Shown in pieces: positions 13,631 to 24,200 of a DNA stretch of 64,000 bases. The notes beneath the pieces were generated by a model. The model had not been told where the DNA came from. It saw nothing but the letters and a program-made list of their open reading frames with translations, and did not search any database. Made by a program: the position numbers and the translations under genes. How positions within the stretch are numbered: position 1 is the first letter of the stretch; every line of letters starts with the position of its first letter. Origin of the DNA: Rhynchonema sp. JSB1_4 (taxonomy: Eukaryota > Nematoda > Chromadorea > Monhysterida > Xyalidae); assembly GCA_030248065.1 (NCBI GenBank), contig JASAMV010002180.1, positions 29,246 to 93,245 of the forward strand, written 5' to 3'.

Positions 13631-14069
13631 CAGTGTAGTGGCTGGGGGGGGGATGGGGGGGATTCCCCCCCCTAAGGAGTAGGTACCTTGCAACCACCCC
13701 TTGGGGGGGGGGGGGATGGGGGGGGAAGGGTAGGTACCTTGCAACCACCCCGGAGGGTACCTTGCAACCATCAATTTGTGGTTTTTATAGGCAAAAATGG
13801 GTGTTTTTCGACCTCAAAACCCCAAAAATCGCGCGCTCCGCGCGCACACCTCCATATAATAGCTATTTTAGGCAAATTTTCGGCCAAAATGCAAAAAAGT
13901 ACCATTTTTTCGGCCAATTTTGCAGAAAAAAGCATGCAAAAAACACCCTTTTTTCGGACTTCAGGGGTACCTTGCAACCTTCTGGAGGCTGGGTAGGGGG
14001 GTACCTTGCAACCATCTGGATCCATCCCCCCCAAGGGTACCTTGCAACCATCTGCCTGCCACTACACTG
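13631..14069. mobile_element. hAT-like MITE inside the 13613 element, 439 bp
   Basis: The ends are CAGTGTAGTGGC and GCCACTACACTG. The 8-bp duplication CTTGGGGG lies at 13623-13630 and 14070-14077. The interior repeats GGTACCTTGCAACCA several times and has long G runs able to form quadruplexes. Its ends match the CAGTGTAGT family in peroxiredoxin intron 1. Confidence 0.8.
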
Positions 14070-14099
14070 CTTGGGGGGGTGGGGGCCCCCCAAATTCAT

Positions 14100-14694
14100 C
14101 TATCTATCGTCAACACTTTTTGATTTCATCTATCTATCGTCAACACTTATGGGCAAATCTATCTATCGTCAACAAATTCTGGGAACAATCTATCTATCGT
14201 CAACACATTTCGACCCCAAAATGGGCATCTTTGCCTCAAAATGGCTCAAAATCGGTATTTTTTGTCCCAAATAGGCAAAAAATTGCGCGCTACGCGCGGA
14301 TTTAGTACATCTATACACATTGTCATTAATATTTACACATTACTAGACGGGACCCGTGCCTACGGCCCGGCTACAGCGCCGCGCCCGTTCCGTGCCACCC
14401 CCCCCCGAAGACCCATTAGCATACCCAAAGCTACCCGTGAAAATTGACCCGTCCGCACCTCCGAGGGAGGGGGCCACAGACATACATACATACAGACAGA
14501 CATACATACGTCTTCCTGTTTTAGTAGTATAGATTACCTACTTAATGCACTATACTATACCTTGATTTTTGGCGACCCCCCCACCATCTATCTATCGTCA
14601 ACAAGTTTGGGTCGACCCCCCCCCAGATTTCGGACTTTGGTCATCTATCTATCGTCAACACATTTGGGGTCCCAATCTATCTATCGTCAACACC
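14100..14694 (+). repeat. Seven copies of an 18-bp repeat in two clusters
   Basis: ATCTATCTATCGTCAACA occurs four times between about 14100 and 14205 and three times between about 14587 and 14693. Spacers are 10-25 bp and not conserved. The two clusters are separated by a different block (about 14290-14535) with a CATACATACAGACAGACA run. That block starts near CATCTATAC and ends near GTATAGAT, so it may be another insertion. Confidence 0.7.
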
Positions 14695-15178
14695 CTGGCC
14701 AAGTACTACACTGCCAATACCAACCCAATACCAAACCCAATACCAGGCACTTCAGTAGTATTGATTTGGTATTGGGTGTATTGGTATTGGTATTGGGTCT
14801 CGCCCGGTATTGGTATTGGGTATTGGTATTGGGTCCCCAATTCGGTATTGGTATTGGGTATTGGGTATTGGTACAGGGCCGGTATTGGTATTGGGTATTG
14901 GTATTGGGTGTCAAAAGTGGTATTGTGCCCAGGCCTAGTCTTTTGCCCTTATTTTTTATGCTGATTGATCACCACTGAATCATGCATGCGCGCACACTGA
15001 GCTAGGAATCGTTGTCACTTTTCAGCGTAACGAAACGACCCGTAAACACCAAGTGCGGTACCAAAGAAGAAAACTTCAAAGGTGAGGTCTGTGAGTGTTT
15101 GAGCCCGTCCTCGCCCGAGCATCAAGCAAGCAATAGCAATTCGTGTCAGCCTCGCTGTCGAGTCGACTTCTCTTCGTC

Positions 15179-18100
15179 ATGTTCAAGTTCTTCAAAAAGG
15201 ATGGCAGTTGCGATGGAATGCACGTGAGTCAAGCGTAGAGGTCTTACTCGTCAGAGGTGTCAATCGGGCCGTGTTAGGTCAGCCCAGCCCGGCCCGGCCC
15301 GCAACCGCCCGACAGGTCGGCCCGGCCCGGGCCCGACCGACCATGGGAAAACTCGGGCCCGGCCCGATTTTCTTTGACCAATTTTTTCTGATGTCTTTTT
15401 GGTTTACGTTTTGTCGTTTGATCATTCATTATTATAATTTTGTGTGCTATTTACTGATATGTCTCTTTTTTAGGTGTTTGCCGGATCTCCTGAAGGTCTT
15501 TGCGTGAGCTTACAGATAAAATTTGAATTTGAAAAGTTTGTTCTGAGAAGTAAAGATTTTTACACAAAATTAACCGCTCCGATCCGAACTAATAAATTGC
15601 AAATAAGATTAAATCCATTGCTGAATCCTTACTAAAAATCGCTGTTTTTTATGAAAGAAACCAAGATTTTTTCAATATTTTGGGCTGGGAACTCCGGCCC
15701 GGCCCGACGACGGCAAACCCCGGCCCGGCCCAATTGACACCTCTGGTCTCACACAATCGGCCGGCCGACTCGGCGACCGGCAACCTGACATTCGAGCAGG
15801 AATTTTCGACCTTTTTCGCCATTTTAGACCAGAATACACATTTTCTCGGAAAATTAAATTACCGTATTGTCGGAAATAGAACCCCCCATTAATTGACCCC
15901 CCCATTAATTGAACCCCACCTAAATGGCTCGAAATCAAAAATACAAGCCCCCTTTAATTGACCCCCATAAACAGTGTAGTTCCTGGTCCGGCGCGGCGGT
16001 TAGTGTACCTACCCCTTTTTTCCGTGAGGCGGTTAGTGTACCTCCCTGGGGGGGGACGGGGGGGGGGAAGACCCAAAATCAGGAAAAAGTCACATTTTGA
16101 GGTGGAAAATTTGACCTATTTTTACCCCTTTTTGGAAAAAATTCTTCAGAACAAGGGTATTTTGGCGACTTTTGAGAACATTGACCTAAAAATCACACAT
16201 TTTAGGCCTAAAAATGCCCATTTTAGGCCTAAAAATGGCCATTTTAGGCAAAAGTTGAGGCGGTTAGTGTACCTGACGCGGCGGTTAGTGTACTAGTGTA
16301 CCTTGGTCGCGGCGGTTAGTGTACCTTAGGGGGGGGGGACCCCCCTCCCCCCCCCCCAGGAACTACACTGCCCATAAATAGAACCCCACCCCCAACCTTC
16401 ACCGTACCACAGATTAGTGGCATGGTAGGGCTGTGTTGTTGTGTCAAACGTTGTTTAAGCTTGCGTACACAACAGAATACAGCTTTTTAAGCATAATTGC
16501 CGCTGTTAAATTAAGAAAATATCGAAAACAAGCCATTTATAGGGGCATTATTAACAATGATTTTTTTCGTCGGGGGGCCAAATGAAAAATATAACCCCCC
16601 AATAATTGACCCCCCATAAATTGAACCCCCCAAAATGACCGCAGTGAAAAAATAGACCCCCCCGGGTTCTATTTCCGACAATACGGTACCGGTGGGTAAT
16701 TCTTCCGTCTTCCGGGTGATTTATTTTCGAAAATTACCGGGCTCCAGTGTAGTTCCTGGTCCGGCGCGGCGTTTAGTGTACCTGCCCCTTTTTCCGTGCG
16801 GCGGTTAGTGTACCTCCCTGGGTAGGGTCAGAGATCGGGGGGGGGGGGGTACCCGACACCCGACATCTGGAAATACCCACACCCATTGCATATATTTGCA
16901 CAGCTCTGGCGGTTAGTGTAGTACCTTAGGGGGATCCCCCTCCCTCCAGGAACTACACTGGATCTCCCCCACCCCGGAAAGAAAACGGAGGGTCCGCCAT
17001 CACCACTTCCGGGTCCGGACCAGAACCTACAACATTGCTCCTGTGCAGTGTAGTTCCTAGTCCGGCGCGGCGGTTAGTGTACCTACAGCTTTTTTCCGTG
17101 GGGGGGTTAGTGTACCTCCCTGGGGGGAAGGGGGGGGGGTAGACCCAAATGCAGGAAAAGTCACTTTTTGAGGTAGCAAATTTGACCGATTTTTGCCCCT
17201 TTTTGAAAAAATTCTCCATAAAAAGGGTATTTTGGCGACTTTTGACATCATTGACCTAAAAATCACCCATTTTAGGCCTAAAAATCCCGGTTTTAGGCAA
17301 AAATTGAGGCGGTTAGTGTACCTGGCGCGGCGGTTAGTGTACTAGTGTACCTTGGTCGCGGCGGTTAGTGTACCTTAGGGGGGGGACCCCCTCCCCCCCA
17401 GGAACTACACTGCTCCTGATCGTCCAAACTTCTGCCTGGTCGCCCCGGCTCTGTTATGTTTGCGAACGCTATGTTCTTTAGGCCTGATTCAGTGCTGCAG
17501 GGTATACCATAAAAACCTAAATACCGGGGGCCGAAGTTCACGAAAAAGTCACGTTTTGAGGTGCAAAATTTGTCGTGTTTTTGCCCCTTTTTGGAAAAAA
17601 AATGTTCTTAAAAGGGTTTTTGCCGACTTTTGACAACATTGATCTAAAAATCACATGTTAGGCCTAAAATGCCTATTTTAGGCAGAAATTGGGTGATAGT
17701 GTACCCGTAAGAGGGGAGATAGGGCGATTGTGTGCCACCTATGGGGAGATGGCGAGTGGGTTTCTCCAAAAATTCAAAAATTTCCCTTACCCTTTGGAGG
17801 TTACTGAAAAAATGACCCCAGAAATCTAAAAGTACCAAAAAATGGTCTAAAACCGCTTAAAACAGGGGTTTCTTGCGGCAGCAAGCGATTCTTGACATTT
17901 TAAAGCGAAAATGGTCAATTTTGCTTCTTTTCGGGGTCAAAAAGTCATTTCGTGGGGGGGGGTGCTTGTTCCAAAAGCGAAAAATTTTCCATACCCCATA
18001 CCCCCGGCCGATTTCCCATACTCCATGCCAGGGGGTAACCCCACCCCCACCCCAACTACACCACTGGTCTAGGTCTACATTTGTTGTGTTTTCAGCCGGA

Positions 18101-20559
18101 CATGTGCAAAGCGTTCATCGGCAAGCCAGCACCGGACTTCAAAGTGAATTCAGTGGTCGATGGTGAATTCAAAGAGGTGTCGCTGTCGGACTACAAGGGC
18201 AAATACGTCGTCCTGTTCTTCTATCCGCTCGATTTGTGAGTCCCGCTTTGGATTGGTTGTTTTGTGCACTTGAGGAAGAAACCATTTCACGCATTTTGAA
18301 CGAGATCCATTTTCTTCAAATGTTTTCTGCTTGCTCCAATTTGTCCAGTCTCTGATAGGGTTAGAGAGATCTCGGGCCCCTAAAAAGTGTAGGTGTCGGG
18401 AGTCTCCAGATGTCGGGTGTCGGGTTTTTTGGGACCCGACACCCGATACTTGCGGTTCAAAACATCATTTTTGCTGAAAGAAGAATGTTGAGAGAAAAGT
18501 TTCTTCGAACCAAATGTTTCCTATGACGCAGAATGTAACACTTTGGTGTTTTATTCGAAAAAACCTGAATTCAGTAACTAGAGCCAAAAAAGGGCACTAC
18601 TGATGCAAGTGAGCAAACATTTGCCTGTTTTTTGGTCCAAAAACCAGATGTCGGCTGTCGTTTTTTTGGAACTGTCGGGTGTCGGGGATTTCCAGATGTC
18701 GGCTGTCGGGTACCCCCGACCTCTAACCCTAGTCTCTGGTGTCTAGAATCCCGTGTAAATTGCCAACCTTCAGGCGATTTTTGACCATTTTATAAAATAG
18801 GTGTGGAAATTTCAGGTGAACTAAAATTTGCGCCCAGCCAACCTCAATAAGTGCTGCGGAAGAGCTCTCAAATATGAAAAAATCCCAATTTATGTTTGCG
18901 AAAATCTCGTTGCGGTTCTGTTTTCCAGCACATTCGTCTGCCCGACCGAGATCATCGCGTTCAGTGAGCGTGCGGAGGAATTTCGCAAACTCGGATGTGA
19001 AGTGCTCGGTGCGTCCACCGATTCGCATTTCTCGCATCTGGCTTGGTTAGTACGACTATGGATTATTGTGTCTGTTATAGAAAGCGTTTGTGTTGTTTTT
19101 GTTTATTTGCTTTATTTTTGTAGTTGACCTGATTTTCATGTCGGCTAGGTTGGTGCAAGGGTCCGATTGGTTTCCGACTCCGACACCCGGTCTGGGCAGT
19201 TGCAGAATGAAAGCTTTGTGATTTGATTACCTATTCCGCCCCACGAAGGGACGAATTCAGTTGCGTTAAAGACGATCACCTTGCAAATTCAGGATCAACA
19301 CGCCGCGCAAGGAAGGCGGCCTGGGCAAAATGAACATCCCGCTGTTGGCTGACACGAACCATCAGATGAGCAAAGACTACGGTGTGCTGAAGGACGATGA
19401 TGGCATTGCGTTCAGGTAGGTTGTCAAAACAGATCAGGCCTTACATTTTCATCCTTTTCATTTTTAATGAATTCCGGTATGAAACTTGAAAATCGGATAG
19501 TCGCGCATTGGTCGCTCGCTCACGTAACTGTTTGGCTTTAGCATCGAGAACTTATCGAAAATTGTTGGTCATTCATTATCAGCTCGTGTTACTAATTTCG
19601 ACTAGGGTGAGGGCTGTTTATTAGCTGCCTGGAAACATTTTCCCGGCTGATCTTCAATTGCGCGGTGTAGGCAAATCCCCAACTGCCGTTCACGCGTAAG
19701 AATATGATCATTTGTGCGTGACGAAGACCGGCTGGCCCGATTATAAACATTGATGTCGTTTGACCTTTTGGCACTTTTATGAAAAAAATAAAATATATTG
19801 TGTTCTTTTTTCAACAGAGGACTGTTCATAATCGACGGCAGAGGCACACTGCGTCAGATAACGATCAACGATCTGCCGGTCGGACGTGACGTGGACGAAA
19901 CGCTGCGTTTGGTGCAGGCATTCCAGTTCACTGATAAACACGGAGAAGGTAACCGGCTGTATTTGGTTTGATGTTCAGTTTTCTTTTTCGAGTTCAATTT
20001 CGCTGCTTGCTGCATCTTGTATTTGCATTTTTCATTCCTATTTACATTTTGTTGTTTCAGCCATTTTAAGTTTTCAGCCATTTTAAATATCATTTCATTA
20101 CATGGTTCAAAAAATCAATACGTGTAACTGGCAGCTATCAATGTAATGGCGTTTTATTGTTCCAAAAAATCAAGTCTTCCTAACGTCAGTTTTGCTTAAC
20201 ATGATGACGAAAGAGCTTTGGGTTGGCTTGGCACCACTTTGGGCGGAAACTTATAACAGAAGAAAATTGACGTTTTGTCATTTGGTCGGCTCAGATTCTA
20301 AACTAATAATTGTCGTTTGTTTTGGCCCACGTGATTTCAAGTCCACCACTCTGTTGATAAGCTGGGCCAAAACAAACAATTTTTTTGCAAGCTTCTGTTG
20401 CGCTTTGTTTTTGAAACTTGGGTTCAACAAACGGCACTTTTCAGCGTAAATACAGTTTGTGTTGTCTTTTCAGTGTGCCCCGCTGGCTGGCGTCCGGGCA
20501 AAGACACAATCAAGCCGGGTGTGAAGGAATCAAAGGAATTTTTCTCGAAAACTGGATAA
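15179..20559 (+). CDS. prdx: Typical 2-Cys peroxiredoxin
   Basis: Exons: 15179-15223, 18096-18235, 18929-19045, 19293-19415, 19818-19948, 20474-20559 (213 aa). Dropping the first exon and starting at the ATG at 18102 gives 196 aa, the usual family length. The enzyme reduces H2O2 and peroxides with thioredoxin. The peroxidatic Cys lies in FTFVCPTE (Cys66), the resolving Cys in VCPAGW (Cys187). The GGLG motif is present, and the C-terminal YF motif reads FF (KEFFSKTG); together these mark the over-oxidation-sensitive type. The first exon ([15 protein letters not shown]) fits by phase and donor (CAC|GTGAGT) but is separated by a 2.9-kb intron full of transposons, so it is less certain. Intron 2 holds a further MITE. 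Confidence 0.93.
15252..15745. mobile_element. GGCCC-arm element, relative of 12704-13559
   Basis: It starts CAGAGGTGTCAATCGGGCC and ends GGCCCAATTGACACCTCTG, with GGCCC-rich arms and an AT-rich middle. No clean 8-bp flank duplication is seen. It lies in peroxiredoxin intron 1. Confidence 0.65.
15860..16687. mobile_element. Tc1/mariner-like MITE split by a hAT-like insertion
   Basis: Near-perfect inverted ends (TACCGTATTGTCGGAAATAG and complement, about 25 bp) begin and end in TA, as expected for a TA target. Subterminal CCCCCCATTAATTGA-type repeats occur on both sides. The 15972-16370 element is inserted in it. It lies in peroxiredoxin intron 1 and has no coding capacity. Confidence 0.65.
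15972..16370. mobile_element. CAGTGTAGT-family hAT-like MITE, 399 bp
   Basis: The ends are CAGTGTAGTTCCTGG and CCAGGAACTACACTG. The exact 8-bp duplication is CCCATAAA (15964-15971, 16371-16378). Inside are GCGGTTAGTGTACCT repeats, C/G runs and a core with TTTTAGGCCTAAAA palindromes, which is shared with the copies at 17046 and about 17500. Confidence 0.85.
16745..16960. mobile_element. Short CAGTGTAGT-family MITE, 216 bp
   Basis: It has the same ends as the 15972 element but lacks most of the core. No clear 8-bp duplication is found, so it may be old or rearranged. It lies in peroxiredoxin intron 1. Confidence 0.7.
17046..17412. mobile_element. CAGTGTAGT-family MITE, 367 bp
   Basis: The ends are CAGTGTAGTTCCTAG and AGGAACTACACTG. 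Flanks CTCCTGTG and CTCCTGAT agree at six of eight positions. The core matches the 15972 element closely, including the TTTTAGGCCTAAAA palindrome. Confidence 0.8.
17500..17720 (+). repeat. Diverged core of the CAGTGTAGT family
   Basis: This block repeats the core order seen in the 15972 and 17046 elements (AAAAGTCAC, TTTTGAGGT, TTTTGCCCCTTTTTG, TTAGGCCTAAAA) without the family's ends. It joins directly to the 17755-18066 repeat. Confidence 0.6.
17755..18066 (+). mobile_element. CAGTGGTGTAGTTGG repeat, copy 1 (partial)
   Basis: The right end reads CCCCAACTACACCACTG. The body shares long stretches (TTTCTCCAAAAATTCAAAAA, TCGGGGTCAAAAAGTCATTT) with 32168-32495 in the same orientation. The left end is not resolved. 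It ends 29 bp before peroxiredoxin exon 2. Confidence 0.65.
18356..18731. mobile_element. TAGGGTTAGAG-family MITE, 376 bp
   Basis: The ends are TAGGGTTAGAG and CTCTAACCCTA, flanked by GTCTCTGA and GTCTCTGG (seven of eight match). Both halves are rich in TGTCGGG/CCCGACA units. It lies in peroxiredoxin intron 2. A second copy is at 35004-35497. Confidence 0.8.
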
Positions 20560-21274
20560 AGGCTTGGATAAAGTGTTAGGGGGTGATTTTGCAGCATGTT
20601 TATATAATTTGGACGTTGAATACAATCAATAGGAATATGTGCGTCTAAATTCTTCACGTTTCATTCGTTATCTATTGTTTTTAGTTCTACTTCACCAACT
20701 GCGGGTTTATCATGAACTGTGGCGGAGTTTATTTTGTGATCAGCTGTGTTGCTCCATAAATGAGGGGTGTTATTTTCGATCGAAACTGTACGCCTATTTT
20801 ATGCTATAACAATCGGTGATTCCATTTATTTTGTGCCCCAAATCAAGCTTCTTCCATAATTACTTTCGCTATCGAATTTACCCAGTGTTTTTGTGATTTT
20901 CAAGCAATATTCTTTGCCCATTGATTTTGTGTAGGCTTCTTATTTTGTAGTGCTGTTTATGTCTCTGTGCGGTCTTCTCAACAACGAAGTGAATCATTGC
21001 TGTGTCATTTTTTATGGTGAAATTTGCAATCTTATTATTCTATACTTTATCTCAGTTCTGATCATTGCTACCTATCTAATAGCCAGTATGTACCTCGCGA
21101 ACTTCTGCCCCAATTTGTCTGTCGTATAAAATCGATTTATGGAACGTTGGTCTGTTGTTGATTACAAAAACGGCTGTTTTTAACAGCTTGGGTTCCTTAA
21201 TCGAGCCCTGAATATTTCAGAAAGCGTATTTGAGTTTTGTGTCAAATACACTGGTCAAGGTCCAAGTTCCAGCC
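20560..21274. other. Short intergenic region between peroxiredoxin and XPF
   Basis: AT-rich sequence holding the peroxiredoxin 3' end and the presumed XPF promoter. The two genes run in the same direction. No repeat or extra gene was recognised. Confidence 0.5.
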
Positions 21275-24200
21275 ATGTCGTCAAGTGCTTCTGTATTGCA
21301 CGATCAATTGGTGGCAGATACGGTTAAAGACGATATGCTGTTCGTACATGCTTGGTTGGTCTTATATGAGTTTAGATTTTGTGGGCTTAATATGTCATAA
21401 GGTTATATTTTTGTGCTCCGTGCCGACAAATTGCAGCGGTCTTGGCATGGAACAACTAATGTTACGACATCTGCAATTCTACTGTGATCCGGCATTGCTG
21501 GTGTTCGTTATCAATACAACGGCTAGTGATGAGGTCGGTTAGCGGGATGTTGATATCAGCGTCTCATTTTTGATTTCGTAAGAAGATTGTACGTCGCTGT
21601 TACAATCCGTTTCAGGCCTATTTTTACCAAGAACTATCCGCCAACTGTTCGTACGTGCCGAAATTTATCACTGCTGACGTCGGTGTCTCAGAACGGTAAT
21701 TATCAATCAACGTTACCTTGAGCAATCAGGCATCAAATATCCATCAACATTTTCCCAGACGCGACATCTACCTTTCGGGTGGTGTGCAGTTCGTGACGTC
21801 GCGTATTCTGGTGGTCGATCTTTTGACTGAACGAGTGCCAATTGAACACGTATCCGGAATCGTTGTCTGTCGCGCGCACAAGTTTGTTTGGTTTATGTCT
21901 CAAATATTTTGGTTGAATTTATCTTGGGGGCATTTCGAACAAAAAAAATTTTTTCAGACTGCTGGAATCGTTTCAAGAGTCCTTCATTCTGCGACTGTTT
22001 CGACAGAAGAAGAAGGGCGGATTTGTGAAAGCGTTCACAGACTCGTCTGCATTCATCGCCTCACGTTGGTTGTTTCGTGTTTGTGCAGAGCGTGGTGGTA
22101 AAATAATCATGCGAAAGGCTCCACTTGTGGAAACTTAAAAAAGCGATATATTGTGGGAAAAACGTCAAACATGGAAAACTATGATTCAAACGTGTACCCA
22201 AGCCAATCGTTCGTGTAAAAAAGCGCGAACATGGTTTATTGAATGGAGACGGACAACACCCTGTGGGACAAGCCATTTGTGCAATTTGCAACAAGATTGT
22301 ACAAGCTATAGTGTTTCCTTTTTATGCAAGTCAAAGGAAACAAGCTGCCCCACGTTACAACTGGGGGGTCGAGATTTCAGAAACCAACGAAAGAGATTAA
22401 GAATGTGTCCTTGTTAATCCAAGCACGACACTCAGCAGCAAACATGGTGAAATGTTTCATTGACATGCTGGCAGAGCACACGTGCAAAGCTCACAGCGAG
22501 CATGTGAAACATTGTTGTTGTTAGATTCCACAGGCAAATTTTGACACGTTTTTGCCAGCTGCCTGATTGAATCGAAATTGTAATCTCGACCTCAACTAGA
22601 AGTTCAGTTATAACACGGGCCCGGGCGTTTCCTTGGACCAAGAAAAACGGGAAACACTATAGCACAAAATCCGGTGGTTTCAGTGAGAGCTGTGGGTGTG
22701 TTTTTCTGTGCTTGTCGATACAGCAAGCACCACTGAAACGTTTTCTTCCAAGTACTTATAATGCAGCAGGGCAGGCTATTTTAAGATTTTGCACCAGAAC
22801 CAGTCGGGGTTTTGAAAGTGTTTGAGCACAAAGTCCGGATGCGCGTGCGGCGCACTTCGCACCGTACATTCGGCCAACCACAAAATTATGAAGCAATATA
22901 GAGTGAACGGAACGGAAGTTCCCGACCAATTTTTTACCATCACGATTGACAGACCGAAATGAGATGATCACTTTGGACCAAAAGATGGTTGTCAACATAG
23001 TTTTATCTGGTAACAGAACACAACAAAGCTAAACTGTAGTCATCCTCGACCACAACAAGACAGGAAGGAGCCACAGTTGCGCGATGCGCGAAAATTTTTT
23101 GGTTTCCTGCTGTTTGTTGCCTTTGGAAACTTTTCTGAGACTGCTTACTGGCTCACTACTGCCCATGGCAAACTTTCACAAGCCCAACCGGCCAGTAAAA
23201 TGGTTTAGAAAACCCATGCAGCAGGGACACATGGTCCAATGGTGCACACTGCACAGGTGACGTGAGTAAAACAGGCAAGCATAATCAGCTCCAGATTCGG
23301 ATCCTTCAGATCAGTGTGTGATGAAGCGGAAATACAACCATGAACATTTGAACCAAATTAGTTCAACAGATACGACAACAATACCGGAAGCTAAACCGCC
23401 CAGCAACAGCAAAGTGATGCCAAGTACATTTGTGAATCGAAGTGAACTTTGGAGTTTGCTGTGCGCGTCAGTACAATGCGCCGGTCTCACGTTAATCACC
23501 GACATGTACCTGGCTCTGATTCTGAACGGAGCGTCAGCGGTGATGTCAATAGCTCTGTTGATTTTTTCGATCACGGTTGTTGGCGTTTTCGGATTGAAAA
23601 TCATGTGATAGTGCTGAGCGCCAAGCTCTGTAAGCGGTACCAATCGAACTCCACAACGACCGCTTGTGGCCAAGCTTTGAGCCTGTCCAACAATGACCGC
23701 TTTACCGTGCTGAACGGATGACCAGGCATGCTCGATATCTGTGTTCATGCTTTCGCTGTTGCGTGACCTAAACAGAAACATGGAAGTATGCTGGCACTGT
23801 CAAACGCATGAAAGAATGTCTAAACGCTTAGTACGGTGAGAACGTTTAGCTTTGACTAACCTAGACTTGATGTCAGGCAATGTCAATGGTGGACTTTGAC
23901 GAAGTGCTTCTTTGAAGCGAGCCATGTGGTCATTGCCACTTCCCGAAATGCTGTTAACCATTTGAAGCGCATATGGCGTTATAACGACGCGTAGTCGATT
24001 CGATTGAATTTGTGGCAACAATTGATCAAAATTGTCAAACTGGTACTTTCGAGCGGGGAGAATCAGCATTGAGAGCAGACCAGATCTGTAGAGGCCAGTG
24101 ATCAACGTTACGAAGAAAGCGCCGATGATGACGATGGCGGCTTGGGCAAAAGAGCTGTCGAATACTTGAGGCCCAAACAGTTTCGGAAGCAAACGATTGT

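Larger units (their letters stand above)
13613..14713. mobile_element. Nested hAT-like element, 1101 bp, with 18-bp internal repeats
   Basis: The ends are CAGGGTAGTACTTGG and CCAAGTACTACACTG. The flank CCAATACC on both sides is an 8-bp duplication, although the host is itself a CCAATACC satellite, so this one is weaker evidence. It carries another element at 13631-14069 and seven copies of ATCTATCTATCGTCAACA in two clusters. Confidence 0.7.
12382..14937. mobile_element. Outer hAT-like element, 2556 bp, host of four nested insertions
   Basis: The ends are TATGGGTGGGCACAATACC and its imperfect complement (TAGGCCTGGGCACAATACC). They are flanked by the 8-bp duplication GTCTTTTG (12374-12381 and 14938-14945). 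Both subterminal regions are built of CCAATACC/GGTATTGG repeats in both orientations (about 12396-12715 and 14714-14925). No transposase frame exists; the 217-aa open frame across the left arm is translated satellite. It lies about 240 bp upstream of the first peroxiredoxin exon. Confidence 0.75.

Noticed and set aside
14100..14694. Regularly repeated 18-mer resembling a CRISPR array
   Set aside because: Eukaryotic context, uneven spacers, only seven units in two clusters inside a hAT-like element.
18356..18366. TAGGGTTAG as interstitial telomere repeat
   Set aside because: It is the single end of a MITE, mirrored at 18721-18731 and flanked by a target duplication.
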